From Cornus controversa (Eukaryota; Streptophyta; Magnoliopsida; Cornales; Cornaceae), in NCBI GenBank assembly GCA_026545225.1, contig CM048846.1, forward strand, positions 34,111,501-34,175,500: a stretch of 64,000 nucleotides of DNA, in the 5' to 3' direction. Shown here piece after piece: positions 35,989 through 48,006 of the stretch. Position 1 is the stretch's first letter. The number at the start of each line of letters is the position of its first letter. Below the pieces are notes generated by a model. That model searched no databases and had not been told where the DNA came from. It was given only the letters and a program-made list of their open reading frames with translations. The translations under genes and the position numbers were made by a program.

Positions 35989-37330
35989 TGCGAGACTTTA
36001 TAGATGTATTTCCAAATGACTTGGTTGATTTACCTCCACAAAGGGAAGTCAAGTTCTTTATTGATGTCATACTAGGTACCGCACCTATCTCTATGGCACC
36101 AGCAGAGTTGAAAGAGTTGAAGGAACAATTACAAGAACTACTAGATAAGGGTTTTGTATGCTTTAGCACTTCGCATTGGGGGGCTCCGGTACTTTTTGCT
36201 AAGAAGAAGGACGGATCCTTACACCTTTGCATTGATTAGTGGAAGCTAAACCGAGTCACCATTAAGAACAAATATCCTTTACTAAGGATTGATGATTTGT
36301 TTGACCAACTCAAGAGATCAAAGTGTTTCTCAAAGATAGATTTGAGGTTCGGGTATTATCTGTTGGGAGTTAAGGGGGAAGGATGTTCTCAAGACTGCTT
36401 TTTGCACACAGTACGGGCATTATGAGTTCCTAGTAATGCCATTCGGTTTAACAAATGCACCGGCAGCATTCATAGGCTTGATGAACCATGTCTTTAGTGC
36501 TTACCTGGATAAATTCATTCTTGTGTTTGTGGATGACATCCTAGTGTATTCATCATCGGAGGAGGAGCATAAGATTCACTTAAGGATAGTGTTACAAAAA
36601 TTGAGGGAGCATCGACTTTATGCCAAATATGAGAAATGTGAGTTTTGGCTACCCGGGGTAAAATTCCTTGGACATGTAGTTTCAGGAGATGGAGTCTCCG
36701 TGGATCCTTCGAAGGTTGAGGCTATGATGGATTGGGAATAACCTAAGAGTGTGTTTGAGATTTGTAGTTTCTTGGGACTAGCAGGTTCTTATTATCGATT
36801 TGTGGAAATTTTCTCAAGACTAGCCATGTCCATGACTCGACTCCCCCGTAAGGGAGTCAAGTTCATTTGGAATGACACTTGTGAGCATGTCTTCCAAGAG
36901 TTGAAGAGGAGGTTGACTACTACTCCAATCCTTGTGATACCTGAGTGCGGCTTGGATTGCACCATCTATTGTGATGCTTCATGAGATGGTTTGGGTTGTG
37001 TATTAATGCAAATCGACAGAGTTATGGCTTATGGTTCGCATCAGTTGAAAACCCACAAGCAGAATTACCCGACTCATGATCTAGAGTTAGCAACATTGAT
37101 TTTTACTCTGAAGATATGGAGACATTATCTATATAGGAAATTTTTTGATGTGTTCTCTGATCATAAGAGTCTCAAGTATCTCTTCTCACAAAAGAACCTG
37201 AATTTGAGGTAGAGACGGTGGGTAGAGTACATGGAAGATTATGACTTTGACTTGCAGTATCATCCCGAGAAAGGTAATGTGGTAGCTGATGCCTTGATTT
37301 TTAAGTCACGGGGTAGTATAGCTAACATTG
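35989..37330 (+). pseudogene. Tekay-type reverse transcriptase and RNase H
   Basis: RT opens with [19 protein letters not shown], then [20 protein letters not shown]. The catalytic motif is intact ([12 protein letters not shown], about 36520-36555). RNase H shows GLDCTIYCDAS, a [17 protein letters not shown] block and [12 protein letters not shown], and ends in HPEKGNVVADAL. Lesions include TAG near 36238 (CID then stop), a frame change near 36370, TAA at 36739-36741, TGA at 36982-36984 and TAG at 37210-37212. It would copy element RNA into DNA; this copy cannot. The gene order PR-RT-RH-INT fits Ty3/gypsy. Confidence 0.92.
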
Positions 37331-38853
37331 CCATTCGAAAATGGAAGATGATGGAGGACATTGCAGAGTTGGTCTTGTACTTCAGTGATGATGGAGAGTC
37401 ATCCACTTTATTTAGCCTTATAGCTCAATTGACTCGAGTAAATAGGGTGATTGAGGCACAACAACAAGACAGTGAGTTAGTGGCAATCAGTACTCGTATC
37501 TTGAGTGGTGAGGTAGTGGAGGATTGGGCCATCCACTCTAATAGAGGTTTGAGGTTTAGGTGTAGGTCATTTGTACCTTTGCCTTACCGAGATGATGTTC
37601 TTAAGGAGTTTTATCACTCTAGACTCGCAGTACATTCAGGTGGAACCAAAATGTACCACAACTTACGCAGTCACTATTGGTGGAAGGGGATAAAGAGGGA
37701 TGTGGCTCAGTTTGTAGCAAGATGCTTGACTTGTTAACAAGTTAAGGCTGAGCATCAGAGGCCTGCTGGGTTGTCGCAACCATTGCTTGTGGCAGAGTGG
37801 AAATAGGAGCACATTACTATGGATTTTGTGGCGGGATTACCGAGGTCACCGAGGGGACATGATACCATATGGGTTATAGTTGACAGGCTAACTAAGATGA
37901 CATATTGTCTTCCTATTCAGGTAATGGATGATGTAGAGACCCTCAGTAGTTTCTATAGAAAGAGATGGTGAAGCTTCATGGGTTCCCATTGACTATTATA
38001 TTGGATCCTTGGTTTACAACACAGTTTTGGCAAAGCCTTCACACAACTCTTGACACTGAATTACTCCTTAGTACGACCTTTCACCCTTAGACTGATGGGC
38101 AGTCAGAGAGGACCATTCAGATTCTAGAGGACATGCTTCGAGCCTATGTTTTGGATTTTTGAGGTAGTTGGGAGAACCACCTTCCGTTGGTAAAGTTTTC
38201 CTACAACAATAGCTACCAATCCAACATTGGTATGACACCATTTGAGGCATTGTATGGCAGATCATGTAGATCACCAATTTGTTGGACTAAGGTTGGAGAT
38301 CCGGCTACCTTAGGTCCTGACTTGGTTCGAAAGACCATCAAAAAAGTTAAGTTGATCCGTCAACGATCAGTCACAGCTCAGAGTCATCAAAAGAGTTATG
38401 CCGATCAGAGGCGGCGACCTTTATCATTTGATGTTGGGGATCATATCTTCCTTAAGGTTGCTCCACGCAAAGGGTTGATACGGTTTGGGCGTAGTAGAAA
38501 ATTATCGCCACGAATTATTGGACCATTTGATATTTTGGGGAGGGTTGGAGAAGTAGTGTACTGTTTGGCACTACCACCACAATTGTTCAGTGTACACAAC
38601 TTCTTCCATGTGTCTATGTTAAGGAAATATGAGCCGAACCCTTCACACATACTTGATTGGCAAGATCTTGAGGTTGAGGGAGATGTGTCCTTCAAGGAGT
38701 GACCGGTGAAAATTCTAGACTCGAGAGAACAAGTACTTCGTGGCAAGACCATCCCTTTAGTCAAGGTATTGTGGAGGCACAACGGAACAGAGGAGGCCAC
38801 GAGAGAACGTGAACCAGAAGTTTGTTTGAAGTATCTCGACTTGTTCTCCAATT
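37331..38853 (+). pseudogene. Tekay-type integrase with chromodomain-like tail
   Basis: The zinc-binding part reads FYHSRLAVHSGGTKMYHNL and RDVAQFVARCLTC, then TAA at about 37736-37738 at a Gln position. TAG follows near 37806 (EWK, then EHITMDFVAGLP). The core continues with DTIWVIVDRLTKMTYCL and a degraded second half. The C-terminal part is open at 38187-38702 (FSYNNSYQSNIGMTPFEALY, KSYADQRRRPLSFDVGDH, SVHNFFHVSMLRKYEPNP). After TGA the tail (PVKILDSREQVLRGKTIPL, VKVLWRR) matches the Tekay chromodomain region that targets integration to chromatin. The copy is inactive. Confidence 0.9.
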
Positions 38854-38880
38854 GAGGTACATTCTAAATTTTGAGGATAA

Positions 38881-38900
38881 AATTTCTTTTGAGGGTAGGT
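38881..38900 (+). promoter_or_regulatory. Probable polypurine tract of the Tekay-type element
   Basis: AATTTCTTTTGAGGGTAGGT lies directly before the LTR start TGTAAAGACCC. It follows the GAGGATAAAATTTCTTTT wording typical of this clade, although the purine run is interrupted by T. Confidence 0.65.
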
Positions 38901-39714
38901 TGTAAAGACCCAAAAAATTTTATTTATTTATTTATCCCTATATATCTATATATTTGTGTGATTTTAATTAAATGTGATAAGTGTGTGCACATCATGTGAT
39001 TTATTAATTTCATTTCTATTAAGACATGTTAATAATTTTAGAGAAATTAAGAGGGAAAAAAGGGGCATGGTTAAAATTGCCTAAATTAGGGAAATACATG
39101 TATTTATTGTGACAAAGTAGAAGAAAGGAAGGGGAGAAAAAAAAATCAGCCGTTCCTCTCTTCCATTATCAGCCGTCACTTTCTTTCCCTCACTATTCTC
39201 TTCCTTCTCTTTAAACCTAAATACACATCTTCTCTCTAGAAATCGGAATGGTTGGAGATGGGTATCTTGGAAGACTCAAGGGAGGATGTTGGAGTACTCA
39301 CCTAGGTCTACAAATTGACACCTTTGAAGCTACAATTTGGTGTTTTTCAAAAATTCTAAGATTTGTTCTCCAAGCTGAGGTAAGAGTGTTCTAACCTCCT
39401 TAAGCTTTAAATTGTGGGTTGTTCAGTCTTTGAGTTTTATATGATTATGTATGCCAAAAGTTGCTTGAATGTGATAGACGAAAACATATGTGCTTATGAG
39501 ATTCTGTATATATATGTATGATAGTTCATATATCGTATATATACATATATGTGTGTGTGGTACTTATATTGGAAAAGTTTGGGGGGTCTGGCTATGTAGA
39601 CTAATGGATCCTATTCTGTGCATTTTAGATGTCAACTGAACTTTATTTGCGTAATTGGGAGTTTCAGCAGTTGGACTCTTGGTGTGTGATATAGATCCAT
39701 ATATATGCTTAGGC

Positions 39715-39716
<2 letters not shown>

Positions 39717-39755
<39 letters not shown>
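39717..39755. repeat. (AT)n microsatellite, 39 bp
   Basis: An uninterrupted AT run within the long LTR. Similar runs occur at 31159-31177, 40111-40132, 43180-43203 and 43772-43804. Confidence 0.95.
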
Positions 39756-39758
<3 letters not shown>

Positions 39759-40049
39759 TGTATAAACGCCTCTGTCAACACTATAGTTTCATATGAGGAG
39801 TCTAGGCCGAGATCTATGTCTTTCCCATTAAAGTATTGATAAATCTGGGAGTTTATACTAGTGTAATTGTATGTGCATATTCATATATATATATAATCAT
39901 TTGTTAGTAATTAAATATATCAGATTTTTGGTTTGTGGAAGGTGGGTGAACAGAGTCTTAGTTGTGAACTTGTGATTAATATTGCTGGGTGTGGCTGTGC
40001 ATATATATGTATATATATATGCTTTGTGTGTGTGTTTGTATATATATAT

Positions 40050-40198
40050 ACATGTCAAATTGTAGAATTGTTGTTTAGGAATGGTTAAATTGGGTATTAC
40101 TAGTTGTGGCTATATATATATATATATATATACATGTCAGATTGTAGAATTGGAGTTTGGGAATGGTTAAATTGGGTATTGCTGGTTGTGGCTGTGCA
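40050..40198 (+). repeat. Tandem duplication of ~80 bp in the Tekay 3' LTR
   Basis: Two units starting ACATGTCARATTGTAGAATTG (40050 and 40132) share GGAATGGTTAAATTGGGTATT and TGTGGCT. They are separated by a TA run. Confidence 0.85.
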
Positions 40199-40638
40199 CC
40201 CATATTGTGGTATGCATATATAGGTTGATGCATACGTGAATCAAGGCGAGGATGATTGGGTTGTGTGTTGTGTCAGATTATGTGAGAATAGAACTGGTAG
40301 AGGGCTGTTTGGGTATAGTCAAATTCATGACTTGGGCGCGCATAAGTGGGTAATTGTGAAGTGAATTTGGATGGACTGTGATAGTATTATATATGTGCTC
40401 GATTGGGTTTTAGTATGATTCTTATATATATACTTATACGTTATATGTATGTGGGTCTTCCCTCAGCATTTCATATTTAACTTATGAAACATAAATAATG
40501 GTTGGAGAAACAGGTGGGTTTGATTAGTAAAGGATTTTGACAATCATATAGATGATGTGGAGTGGTAATTGTATACTTGGTATTGTCTCATACTAATATA
40601 ATTATATATATGTAAAAAAATTGTAAAAATTGTTGGGT

Positions 40639-41421
40639 TGTTTTAATATTTATTTGTATTACAATTGGTTGAATTTAAATAACTTGTTAAATATTTTTAA
40701 AAAATTGTTAATTTTGGTGGCAATTAAAACTATGTGCTTTTTCATTATTATTGTAAATTAATACTAATTATAAAAAATAGTGGTAAAGGTTATATTTAGT
40801 ATGTTAATTAAAGAAAACATTTATAAGAAAGAGCAATGTGGAAAAAAAATTATTGTTAATAAAATTGTGAACTTAGTTGGAAATATTTATTAAAAGTAAG
40901 ATTTAGTTATTCTAATAAAAAATTTTAAGACTTATTGGTCGTTACAATTGAAAAGTAGGACTTTAAAGGAATTTTTTTATTATAATTTTTGTCAAACAAG
41001 GAATTGAGAGTAGGATTCTATAAATAGGTACCTAGGATATGACTTAACTTATGAAATTGAGAGAGATATAGTCTCAATAGGGAGTCGATGAATAAAGACA
41101 GTTTATGAGTCGGTAGAGTATAAAAAATGTCAGTGGTATTGGATAGGCTTGTGAAGTACGCGGTGAAAAGATATGTATAGCACGGTATTGGTATTCTACC
41201 ATTGTAATAACTTTATGTATTATAATGAAATCACTTCTCATCTTAGTTGGTTTTGACCGAATTATATTAAATTTTATATTTGTATACCATTGCTTTATTT
41301 GGTTTTCATTGAATCTCGTGCATTGTCACTGCTCCCAACAACATTAACTTTTGATTATAGTCCAATAATTAAAAATATATATAAATTGATTAATTAATCA
41401 ACAATTGTGACACTGTGTAGG
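40639..41421 (+). repeat. Dispersed repeat R, copy 1
   Basis: About 783 bp that matches 62691-63454 in the same orientation. Shared stretches include ATTACAATTGGTTGAATTTA, GGTGGCAATTAAAA, GAAAAGATATGTATAG, CTACCATTGTAATAAC and CAACAATTGTGACACTGTG. No coding potential is seen. Features such as a TATAAATAGG-like start and TG/CA-like edges would suit part of an LTR, but I cannot classify it. Confidence 0.8.
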
Positions 41422-43287
41422 ATTATTAGTTTAATGTTTGAAGAAAATAAGATTTGACATAGCTAACTCTATCTCTCTAACTCTCAAATGTCTATTTGGT
41501 TGGCTTGAAGATTTGTCATATTGTATACTTGGTAAGATATATATATTTTATTATTATTATTATTATTATGATATTTTGAGAATCTATTGTCCTATGAAAC
41601 ACACCTAAGCTTTGAGAAGAATAAAGGAAATGGAAAAGAGTAAAATCTATTTTATGCCATTTTTAAATAGATGAAGTTAAAAAATTTCTAGAGATACAAC
41701 AATAATTATCCCACTTATGCATCAAGTGGGGGAGAAAATTTATGCTTCCCACTTTGGCAGTTCCATTTGGAATGTATACCAATGTTGTATATATAATCTT
41801 TGATTATTTATACTATTCTCATACTACAACTTTTATTTGGCGCTTGTCCATGAACCTGAAACAAAGCAATAGCAATGAGCTAAGTCTAAATGAGAGATGG
41901 TTTCTCTCTTGCAAGTATAACAAGCAGCAAAGAAGTCCCGTCTCATGAAACAAGCACAAAAATTTACTTCTTACAAGGTTTCGATCATTTTTGAGAAGCA
42001 TTTAATCTACATAAGAAGTCCAACAAAAAGCAACTTTAGCAAAATTGAAGAACAATTCTAACAAATTGACAGATTAAATTACACAAATAAAATAAAATTG
42101 GAAAAAAATAAGAAATTGAAAAATGAGGAATCTCTTAGGATGATTTAACTTGGATGTTGAGGCTTGATCAAAGGGGTCAAACAAGGGAAACAACTGAGAA
42201 GATACAAAGCTATTGGTGATCAAGCCGTACATATGAAAATTGAGGTGAATTTCTCTCTACATTCGAACAATATTGTCATTACTTCAATCCACTGCAATGA
42301 TCAACCTTCGAGTATTTTTAATGAAATCCCTACAAATACCGAAGGAAAATAATTAATAGGATAAATTTTTCACCCAAAAATACTCCAATTACTCACCCAT
42401 CACTTTTTTAAGAAAATATTTGAAGGTTAAAATATATAGCAATGGGATCAAATACTCCGATTACTCACCTGAATGGTTCATCACCCATCACTTTTCCAAT
42501 ACCTGTGGCATCCCAGTAGAACACGCGGTTTAGTTTAATATCACAAAGCTATAATTGGCTTTTGGCACTCGAAACACTTGAGCTGAGAAAATATAGGAAA
42601 ATCTTATTCTTAAAAATATCACTTTCTTAAGCAAAACTAATAAGAGCGTGAAAGCAAAACAACTAGTGGAATGACTTAATGAAAAAAAATACCCAGTGGA
42701 ATTTACACTAATAAATGATAAAATGACAATTAATCAAAAAAATAGAAATATAAAAAACAAATACAAGAATTCAGGTAAGCATAAAATTCTTCTTTCCTCC
42801 TTCTCGAAAACAAAAGGTTAGAAAGATAACATTTTTTTTCTAATTTGAAGAAAATAATAGAGAGAGAAATTGCATACCTACTATCTACATCCACAACTTC
42901 CCTTCCCTGTTTGGAATGACAATGGCTAGGGATCTTCTTGTGCAGTTCTCTTTCTTTTCCGTCTCTTTCTTTTTCGTTTATTAGTGGCTGAATAGGATGA
43001 GATTAATAAGTAATCATCAGTGCCGGTGGTTGAAAAAGTAATTTAATATGAAATATGAAAGGTTTTTTCTTTAAGATGAATTTGAATGTGAAAGTAACTT
43101 TCCCTAATAAATAGGGTAAAATATTAATTTGAAAAGAAAAAAAGGTGTTTGTGATTAAGAAGGTAACTCTTCAGCTACAATATATATATATATATATATA
43201 TATCTAATTGAAAAGATATGAAGGTAATTAAAAGTGTATATATAATATTTATTTGTAAATAGGAGAATCAGCAAGTTTTTGATATAT
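41422..43287. other. AT-rich region downstream of the TNL gene
   Basis: No supported gene. A (TTA)n run lies near 41550-41570 and a (TA)12 run at 43180-43203. Further 3' exons or the 3' untranslated region of the TNL gene may lie here, because the C-JID exon ends in a good splice donor (G|GTAAGA at 43305). I cannot identify the partner exon. The ORF at 41742-41948 shows no family features. Confidence 0.4.
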
Positions 43288-43304
43288 TTATTTATTTATC
43301 TTAC

Positions 43305-43761
43305 CTTGGTCTGTATAAACTTGTGTGGGCGGGGGCAGGAGCGGGTCCATTACTAGATGAATACCCCACTTTTTCACCTTTAATGGTACGTCCATCACAG
43401 TAAAGGCCTCAATGTACCAAGGCTCAGAATTAACCATTAACCAACTTGGAATCTCACTTGGATGAGTTCTATGAGACAACATAATGTGATCTGAGTGGCT
43501 TTTGAATTCATGATACATATCTAAATCGACTTCATGATAACCATTGATAACGAGTGAAATCCCACCTCCAGGGAGAAGGATAAATGTATCATATATTTCA
43601 GGATCAAATTCGATAACAGCGCAAACAGCAATTCCTTTGAGGTTAGTGCAAGAATTTGGATCCACCACTAAACAAAATGGGTCTTCACCACTCTCCCATA
43701 TGTGGTTGAACCAACTTGGAATCTCACCTCCAGGGAGAAAGATACATGTATCACCAATGTC
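43305..43761 (-). CDS. TNL unit 2, post-LRR (C-JID) exon
   Basis: On the - strand an acceptor (ATGAAACAG|GACATT) opens this exon, which is in phase with the LRR exon before it. It codes DIGDTCIFLPGGEIPSWFNH and continues FCLVVDPNS, LKGIAVCAVIEF and KKWGIHLVMD. This matches the jelly-roll C-JID domain that follows the LRRs in TNL receptors and helps contact the ligand. Parts of the exon repeat one another: CIFLPGGEIPSWF, then FILLPGGGISLV, then PSEIPSWLMV. The reading stops at 43288 if the donor at 43305 is not used. A TA microsatellite (43772-43804) sits just upstream of the acceptor, replacing the usual pyrimidine tract. Confidence 0.85.
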
Positions 43762-43767
43762 CTGTTT

Positions 43768-43805
<38 letters not shown>

Positions 43806-43953
43806 CAATGATTTACTTAATTCTGTGAGAAAGAGGATATATATAAAGAGAAATACGTGCAGCAGGGAATTTAATTTTGAAGGTCTATAGAAAAGAGAGA
43901 GCTAGCTAGGCTGGAAGGGATATGTGCTCCCGCACTTTTAACATATAGTATAC

Positions 43954-44793
43954 CTGAAGTAAACTTTCTGAATATATATTTGGCTTGTTCTTCCCATGAT
44001 TCTCTTTCAATTTGTGGCTCTTTGTGAAAATCCATCTTCCACTTGTTGGAACTGAATACCGTTCTAATAATACACAACCTTGTGCAGAAACTTCTAAAAT
44101 AGATGATGGAAGTGACTCCAATGTTTGGAGGCTTAAGCAACCATCCAAGTTAAGATATTCAAGCTTTGCAAGTTGCGTGAAGCTTGCTGGTAAGCTAGCA
44201 AAGTTGTTCCTCCTTAGATATAGTTCCTCCAACGAGTGAGGAAGATTGAGAATGGATTCTTCATCTAAATTGCAGTTATCACAGTTTAATTCTACAAGTT
44301 GAGTCAACTGTGCAATTGATGATGGTAATTTTCTTATGCAACTTTCCTCCAAATTGAGATACATTAATGTTTCCATTCCACCAATATTGCTTGGCAAACT
44401 TTCAAGCATTCCGCAGTCCCTCAAGTTTAAATCATATAAGCTCTTCAGATGTTTAAAGGATGAAGGTAATTCCTTTATTGCAGCATCAGTCAAAGAAAGC
44501 TGCTCTAGACATTCCATATCTCCTTGGATCTCCGGAAATTTCTCAAATTTACAGCAATTATCGAGTAAAAGCCTTCTAAGAGATTTCAAATGAATTCTTG
44601 TTGCAAAACTCTTAAGATTTTCACAAGCTGTGAAATCCAACTCAACGAGCCTCTCGTGAAATTCAATGGACGGATCAACCTCAACTAGACTTTCACACCA
44701 TGCAAGATCCAATTTCTCCAGACATGGTAATCGGGACAAATTAGGTGATTTCTTCAAATTATAACAGCCACAAAGACTAATGCATCTTAAATT
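43954..44793 (-). CDS. TNL unit 2, main LRR exon
   Basis: Exon of 840 bp (280 codons), from acceptor TCATAACAG|AATTTA to donor CTTCAG|GTATAC, phase 0 at both ends. It codes about ten leucine-rich repeats: PNLSRLPCLEKLDLAWCESL, LVELDFTACENLKSF, LRRLLLDNCCKFEKFPEI, LEQLSLTDAAIKELPSS, LYDLNLRDCGMLESLPSN, LMYLNLEESCIRKLPSS, LEELYLRRNNFASLPAS and LEYLNLDGCLSLQTLESLP. It ends with ILEVSAQGCVLLERYS, the usual LRR exit in TNLs. The LRRs determine ligand recognition. No internal stop is present. If the donor were not used, reading would end at 43906. Confidence 0.92.
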
Positions 44794-45787
44794 CTGTTAT
44801 GACAAAAAAATAAAGATAAAATAGATTAGCTTCAATCAACTCTACATAAATTCTTTAAAAAAAAATACAAGAAAAAGGAGAAACATTCTCAAAGTAAACA
44901 ACTACAGAGATCAATTGGTATATTTCAATTTGCATTCACCAGATTTATCCAACTGAGGTAGGCCAACAATTTCCATATACGTGTTCATGGACCCATCAAG
45001 AGGAGTTCATTTACCACTTGACCCGTCAAGAGGATTCTGAAATGAGTAATGATAGAGCCTAGACAAAATAACACTAACTATAGTTTTCTTTGATATATGT
45101 AAGTAGAATTCATATGAGGTCATATTTTTTCACTTTTTGTTAGTGTCAAAAAATGCTATATATAATAATAAGCCTGTTGAAAGTTTGTTTTGTGGTGGGA
45201 TCACTACTTTTGTAAAAGACTCAACTTATGAGAGCTGGACTTAAAAATCATTTTCTTTAATAAAATAAGACCAAGTGTTATTGTAACTATTTTCTTACTG
45301 CTCTTGTAATTATTTCCTTAATTATTCATATTGTAATTATTTCCTTAGTATAGTTCACTAATTTGTGATGGTAGTAAAATATAATCTAATCTTATGTGCT
45401 GTTGTATCCTCTATTAAGAGTTCAAGTCATCATCCAAAATCAGTAGATATGACGTCGAGTTCATGCACTTCCAAATAGAAAATTATTAGATGAACGACAG
45501 TGTAGCACTCCAATCCAATGGTTACTAATTATTTTCTATTAACCTACAGGATAAATGGTGAGTTTTTATTTGATGTGCGCACTATATTGTCTGTACCATC
45601 TAATTATTTTCCCTAAAAGAAAACAATTAGTAGTTTTCCCTACTTTTACGCAATCTTTGAGATCAATAACTTTTAACTAATTAACAAAATTTTATAACAA
45701 ATAACTAATAAAACAAAATATCATCAGTTAATATCAAAAATTAAATCACGACAATTAAGATTTTGAACTTAAAATAACAAATATTAC

Positions 45788-45934
45788 CTTCATCATGCCG
45801 TGAAATTCAACCTCAACCACACTTTTACAACCGTTAAGAAACAATTCTTTCAGACACGGCAACTCATAAAAATTAAGAGTATCAACCAAATATTTGCAAT
45901 AACTAAAATCAATGACTTTCAAATTCCCGTGAAC
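45788..45934 (-). CDS. TNL unit 2, short LRR exon
   Basis: Exon of 147 bp (49 codons) with acceptor TTAACAG|GTTCAC and donor ATGAAG|GTAATA, phase 0. It codes VHGNLKVIDFSYCKYLVDTL and then LPCLKELFLNGCKSVVEVEF, two LRR units. It was too short to stand out as an ORF. The equivalent in unit 1 is 27690-27544 with the same length. It is followed by a ~1-kb intron towards the main LRR exon. Confidence 0.85.
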
Positions 45935-46177
45935 CTGTTAAAATGAATAAGTAATTAATGAAACATAAGCTTCATCAACTCAACAAAATTATTCCTACAA
46001 AAGATCATATATATAGTATGTACAATAATATTCTTACCGTTTTGTACAACCAGGCCACTAGCCTCAATGGCATCATTTCTCTTTCCCAAATGGAAGGTTG
46101 AGAGTTTGATTACTATATGGGTATGTTGTAAGTGTGTGTATTTGTTTTAACTTTTGAGAAAAAAAAAAGAAACTTAC

Positions 46178-46447
46178 ATTTTCACACAATGGAATTTGTT
46201 TGATGTGACTAGACTGTAATTCAAGTCGAACAAGACTTTTTGGAAGCGGCAAACATTCTCCAGGGTAACCCTCCCATTTAAAACACCTTAACTGATTTGG
46301 AAGAGACTCAGGACATCCATGAAGCTTCACATCAGTACTGATTATGAGTATTCTTAGCTTCTTCATCATTAAGAGAACATTGGGCTTTACGATCAACCCT
46401 TCCTCACCGACTTCTGTTAGCATAATGCCTTCAATATTTTTTGGCAC
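46178..46447 (-). CDS. TNL unit 2, first LRR exon
   Basis: Exon of 270 bp (90 codons), acceptor GGTTATTAG|GTGCCA, donor GAAAAT|GTAAGT, phase 0. It codes VPKNIEGIMLTEVGEEGLIV, MMKKLRILIISTDVKLHGC, PNQLRCFKWEGYPGECLPL and LVRLELQSSHIKQIPL. This is the standard NBS-to-LRR transition of TNL proteins, with the LRCFKWEGYP motif. No stop is present in this copy. The unit 1 counterpart (28212-27941) differs by two bases in length. Confidence 0.9.
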
Positions 46448-46610
46448 CTAATAACCAATAACATGGTATAAGTGTACCGCACAAAATCAAAACCTAGCTG
46501 AAAAAATACAAAAAATTAAAGTTTTTTACATGAACAAGATAAAATGAGATTTCATTTCAAGCACAACTTTCACTTGGAAATAAAGTAATATATATGCGGT
46601 TAACACATAC

Positions 46611-47706
46611 CGTATCTCCATCGAATACTTCACAAATGTCCTCGTATAACCACAACCTACTGCGCTTTGCAGGATCTTTAGATTCTTGACGAACAATTTC
46701 TCGACCCATTTCTTGTATCAAATCATGCATCAAGAACGTGTTATATTCTGATATAGTGACGAGGGACCTCTCAATTAAAACCTTTATTCTAGACTCTGAT
46801 AGAGATTTAATACTCTCAAAAGAATCCATTGCGATGTTTTTGTGGTATCCTTTGAAGAAACATGCGATGTCGAGGAATATAGACTTCTCATATTCATGGA
46901 GGCCATTAAAACTTATCCTCAGAACATCTTGAACTTCTTTGAAAGGGTTCCTCATCAATTTATCCAATTCACTTTCCCAGTGTGCTTTGCTTCTCTGACA
47001 TAAATGAGATCCCAGAACTCGAAGAGCTAATGGAAGGTTTTGGGCATAATCTTTTACACGGTTTGAGAGATCTAGAAATTCTGCTTCAGGACAGTTCTTC
47101 TTGAATGCATGCAAACTAAAAAGTTCAAGCGCTTCATTGTCATCTAATAGCTTAGCCTCACATATTTTAGCATCACACTTTTTCAAAACCCATTCATTCC
47201 TAGTTGTTATGATGATCCTACTTCCTGAACCAAACCAATTATGTCCTATTCCAACTAAATTTAATAATTGGTTGTCATCATCAACATCATCAAGAACTAT
47301 AAGAATCTTTTTGTTGTGAAGTCTTTTCTTTATTTCATTGACTCCCTGGCCAGAATTTGATATCTTTACATTACTATTCATTGGGATCACTCTGAGAAGT
47401 TCTTTTTGCAGTTCAACTAGACCACGTTCTGTTGTTGAATTTTCTCTGACATTTGGAAGAAAACAACTTCCTTCAAATTTATTTTTTATTTGGTTGGAAA
47501 CCGCTCTCGCAACTGTTGTCTTGCCTATTCCTCCAGTTCCCCAAATCCCAACAAAGGGTTTATCATTTGATGTTTTATTCAACAACACGATTAGTTTGTT
47601 GGCTCGAGAATCTATACCCACTTCATTCTCAGCAACCTTGAACGGTTGGGGCTCCAAATTACTTGAAATGTGTTGATCAATTTGTTTGATAAAATCACCC
47701 CACTCC
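46611..47706 (-). CDS. TNL unit 2, NBS (NB-ARC) exon
   Basis: Exon of 1096 bp, acceptor CTTTATAG|GGAGTG, donor GATACG|GTATGT. It codes the nucleotide-binding switch of a TNL receptor: P-loop GIWGTGGIGKTTVARAV, kinase-2 KILIVLDDVDDD, RNBS-B GSGSRIIITTRNEW, GLPL-type NLPLALRVLGSHL, RNBS-D IFLDIACFFKGY and MHD-type FLMHDLIQEMGREIVRQES. All key motifs are intact and no stop interrupts it. ADP/ATP exchange here would control activation of the cytoplasmic or nuclear receptor. Its phase (one base before the first full codon) fits the TIR exon donor at 49996. Its own upstream TIR exon is reduced to a remnant at 48010-48048. Confidence 0.95.
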
Positions 47707-48006
47707 CTATAAAGTATAAAGCACATTAGAATCTAGTGTGATAGATTGTACAAAAATATATATATATAAAGGTGAAATAAGTATAGTGAAAATATAATTT
47801 TATTCATTATAAATTATCTACAGGCAAAAATATAATTAACAAACATTTTTATTTTGTGGGTGAATTAATTAACAACGATTTGCTAGTACTAGAAATATAA
47901 ATATAAATATAAATAGAAGTAAACACACTAGTAACAGAAGCCATGACTCCCTTTACACAACTTTCTGGCCTACTCAAAATGTCAACTTTAATCGGAGCGT
48001 ATTTGA

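Larger units (their letters stand above)
38901..40638 (+). mobile_element. 3' LTR, 5' portion, of the Tekay-type element
   Basis: It starts TGTAAAGACCCAAAAAATTT. An AAAGGGG-rich stretch and a TCAGCCGTTCCTCTC passage follow, as in long Tekay LTRs. The end cannot be set: nothing like the 5' LTR end (GGGGTGTGACA) is found before repeat R begins at 40639, so this LTR has probably lost its 3' part. The stretch 39500-40450 is rich in TA and TG runs and holds no gene. Confidence 0.6.

Noticed and set aside
41742..42352. Small ORFs between repeat R and the TNL gene
   Set aside because: No recognisable product; more likely untranslated or intergenic sequence.
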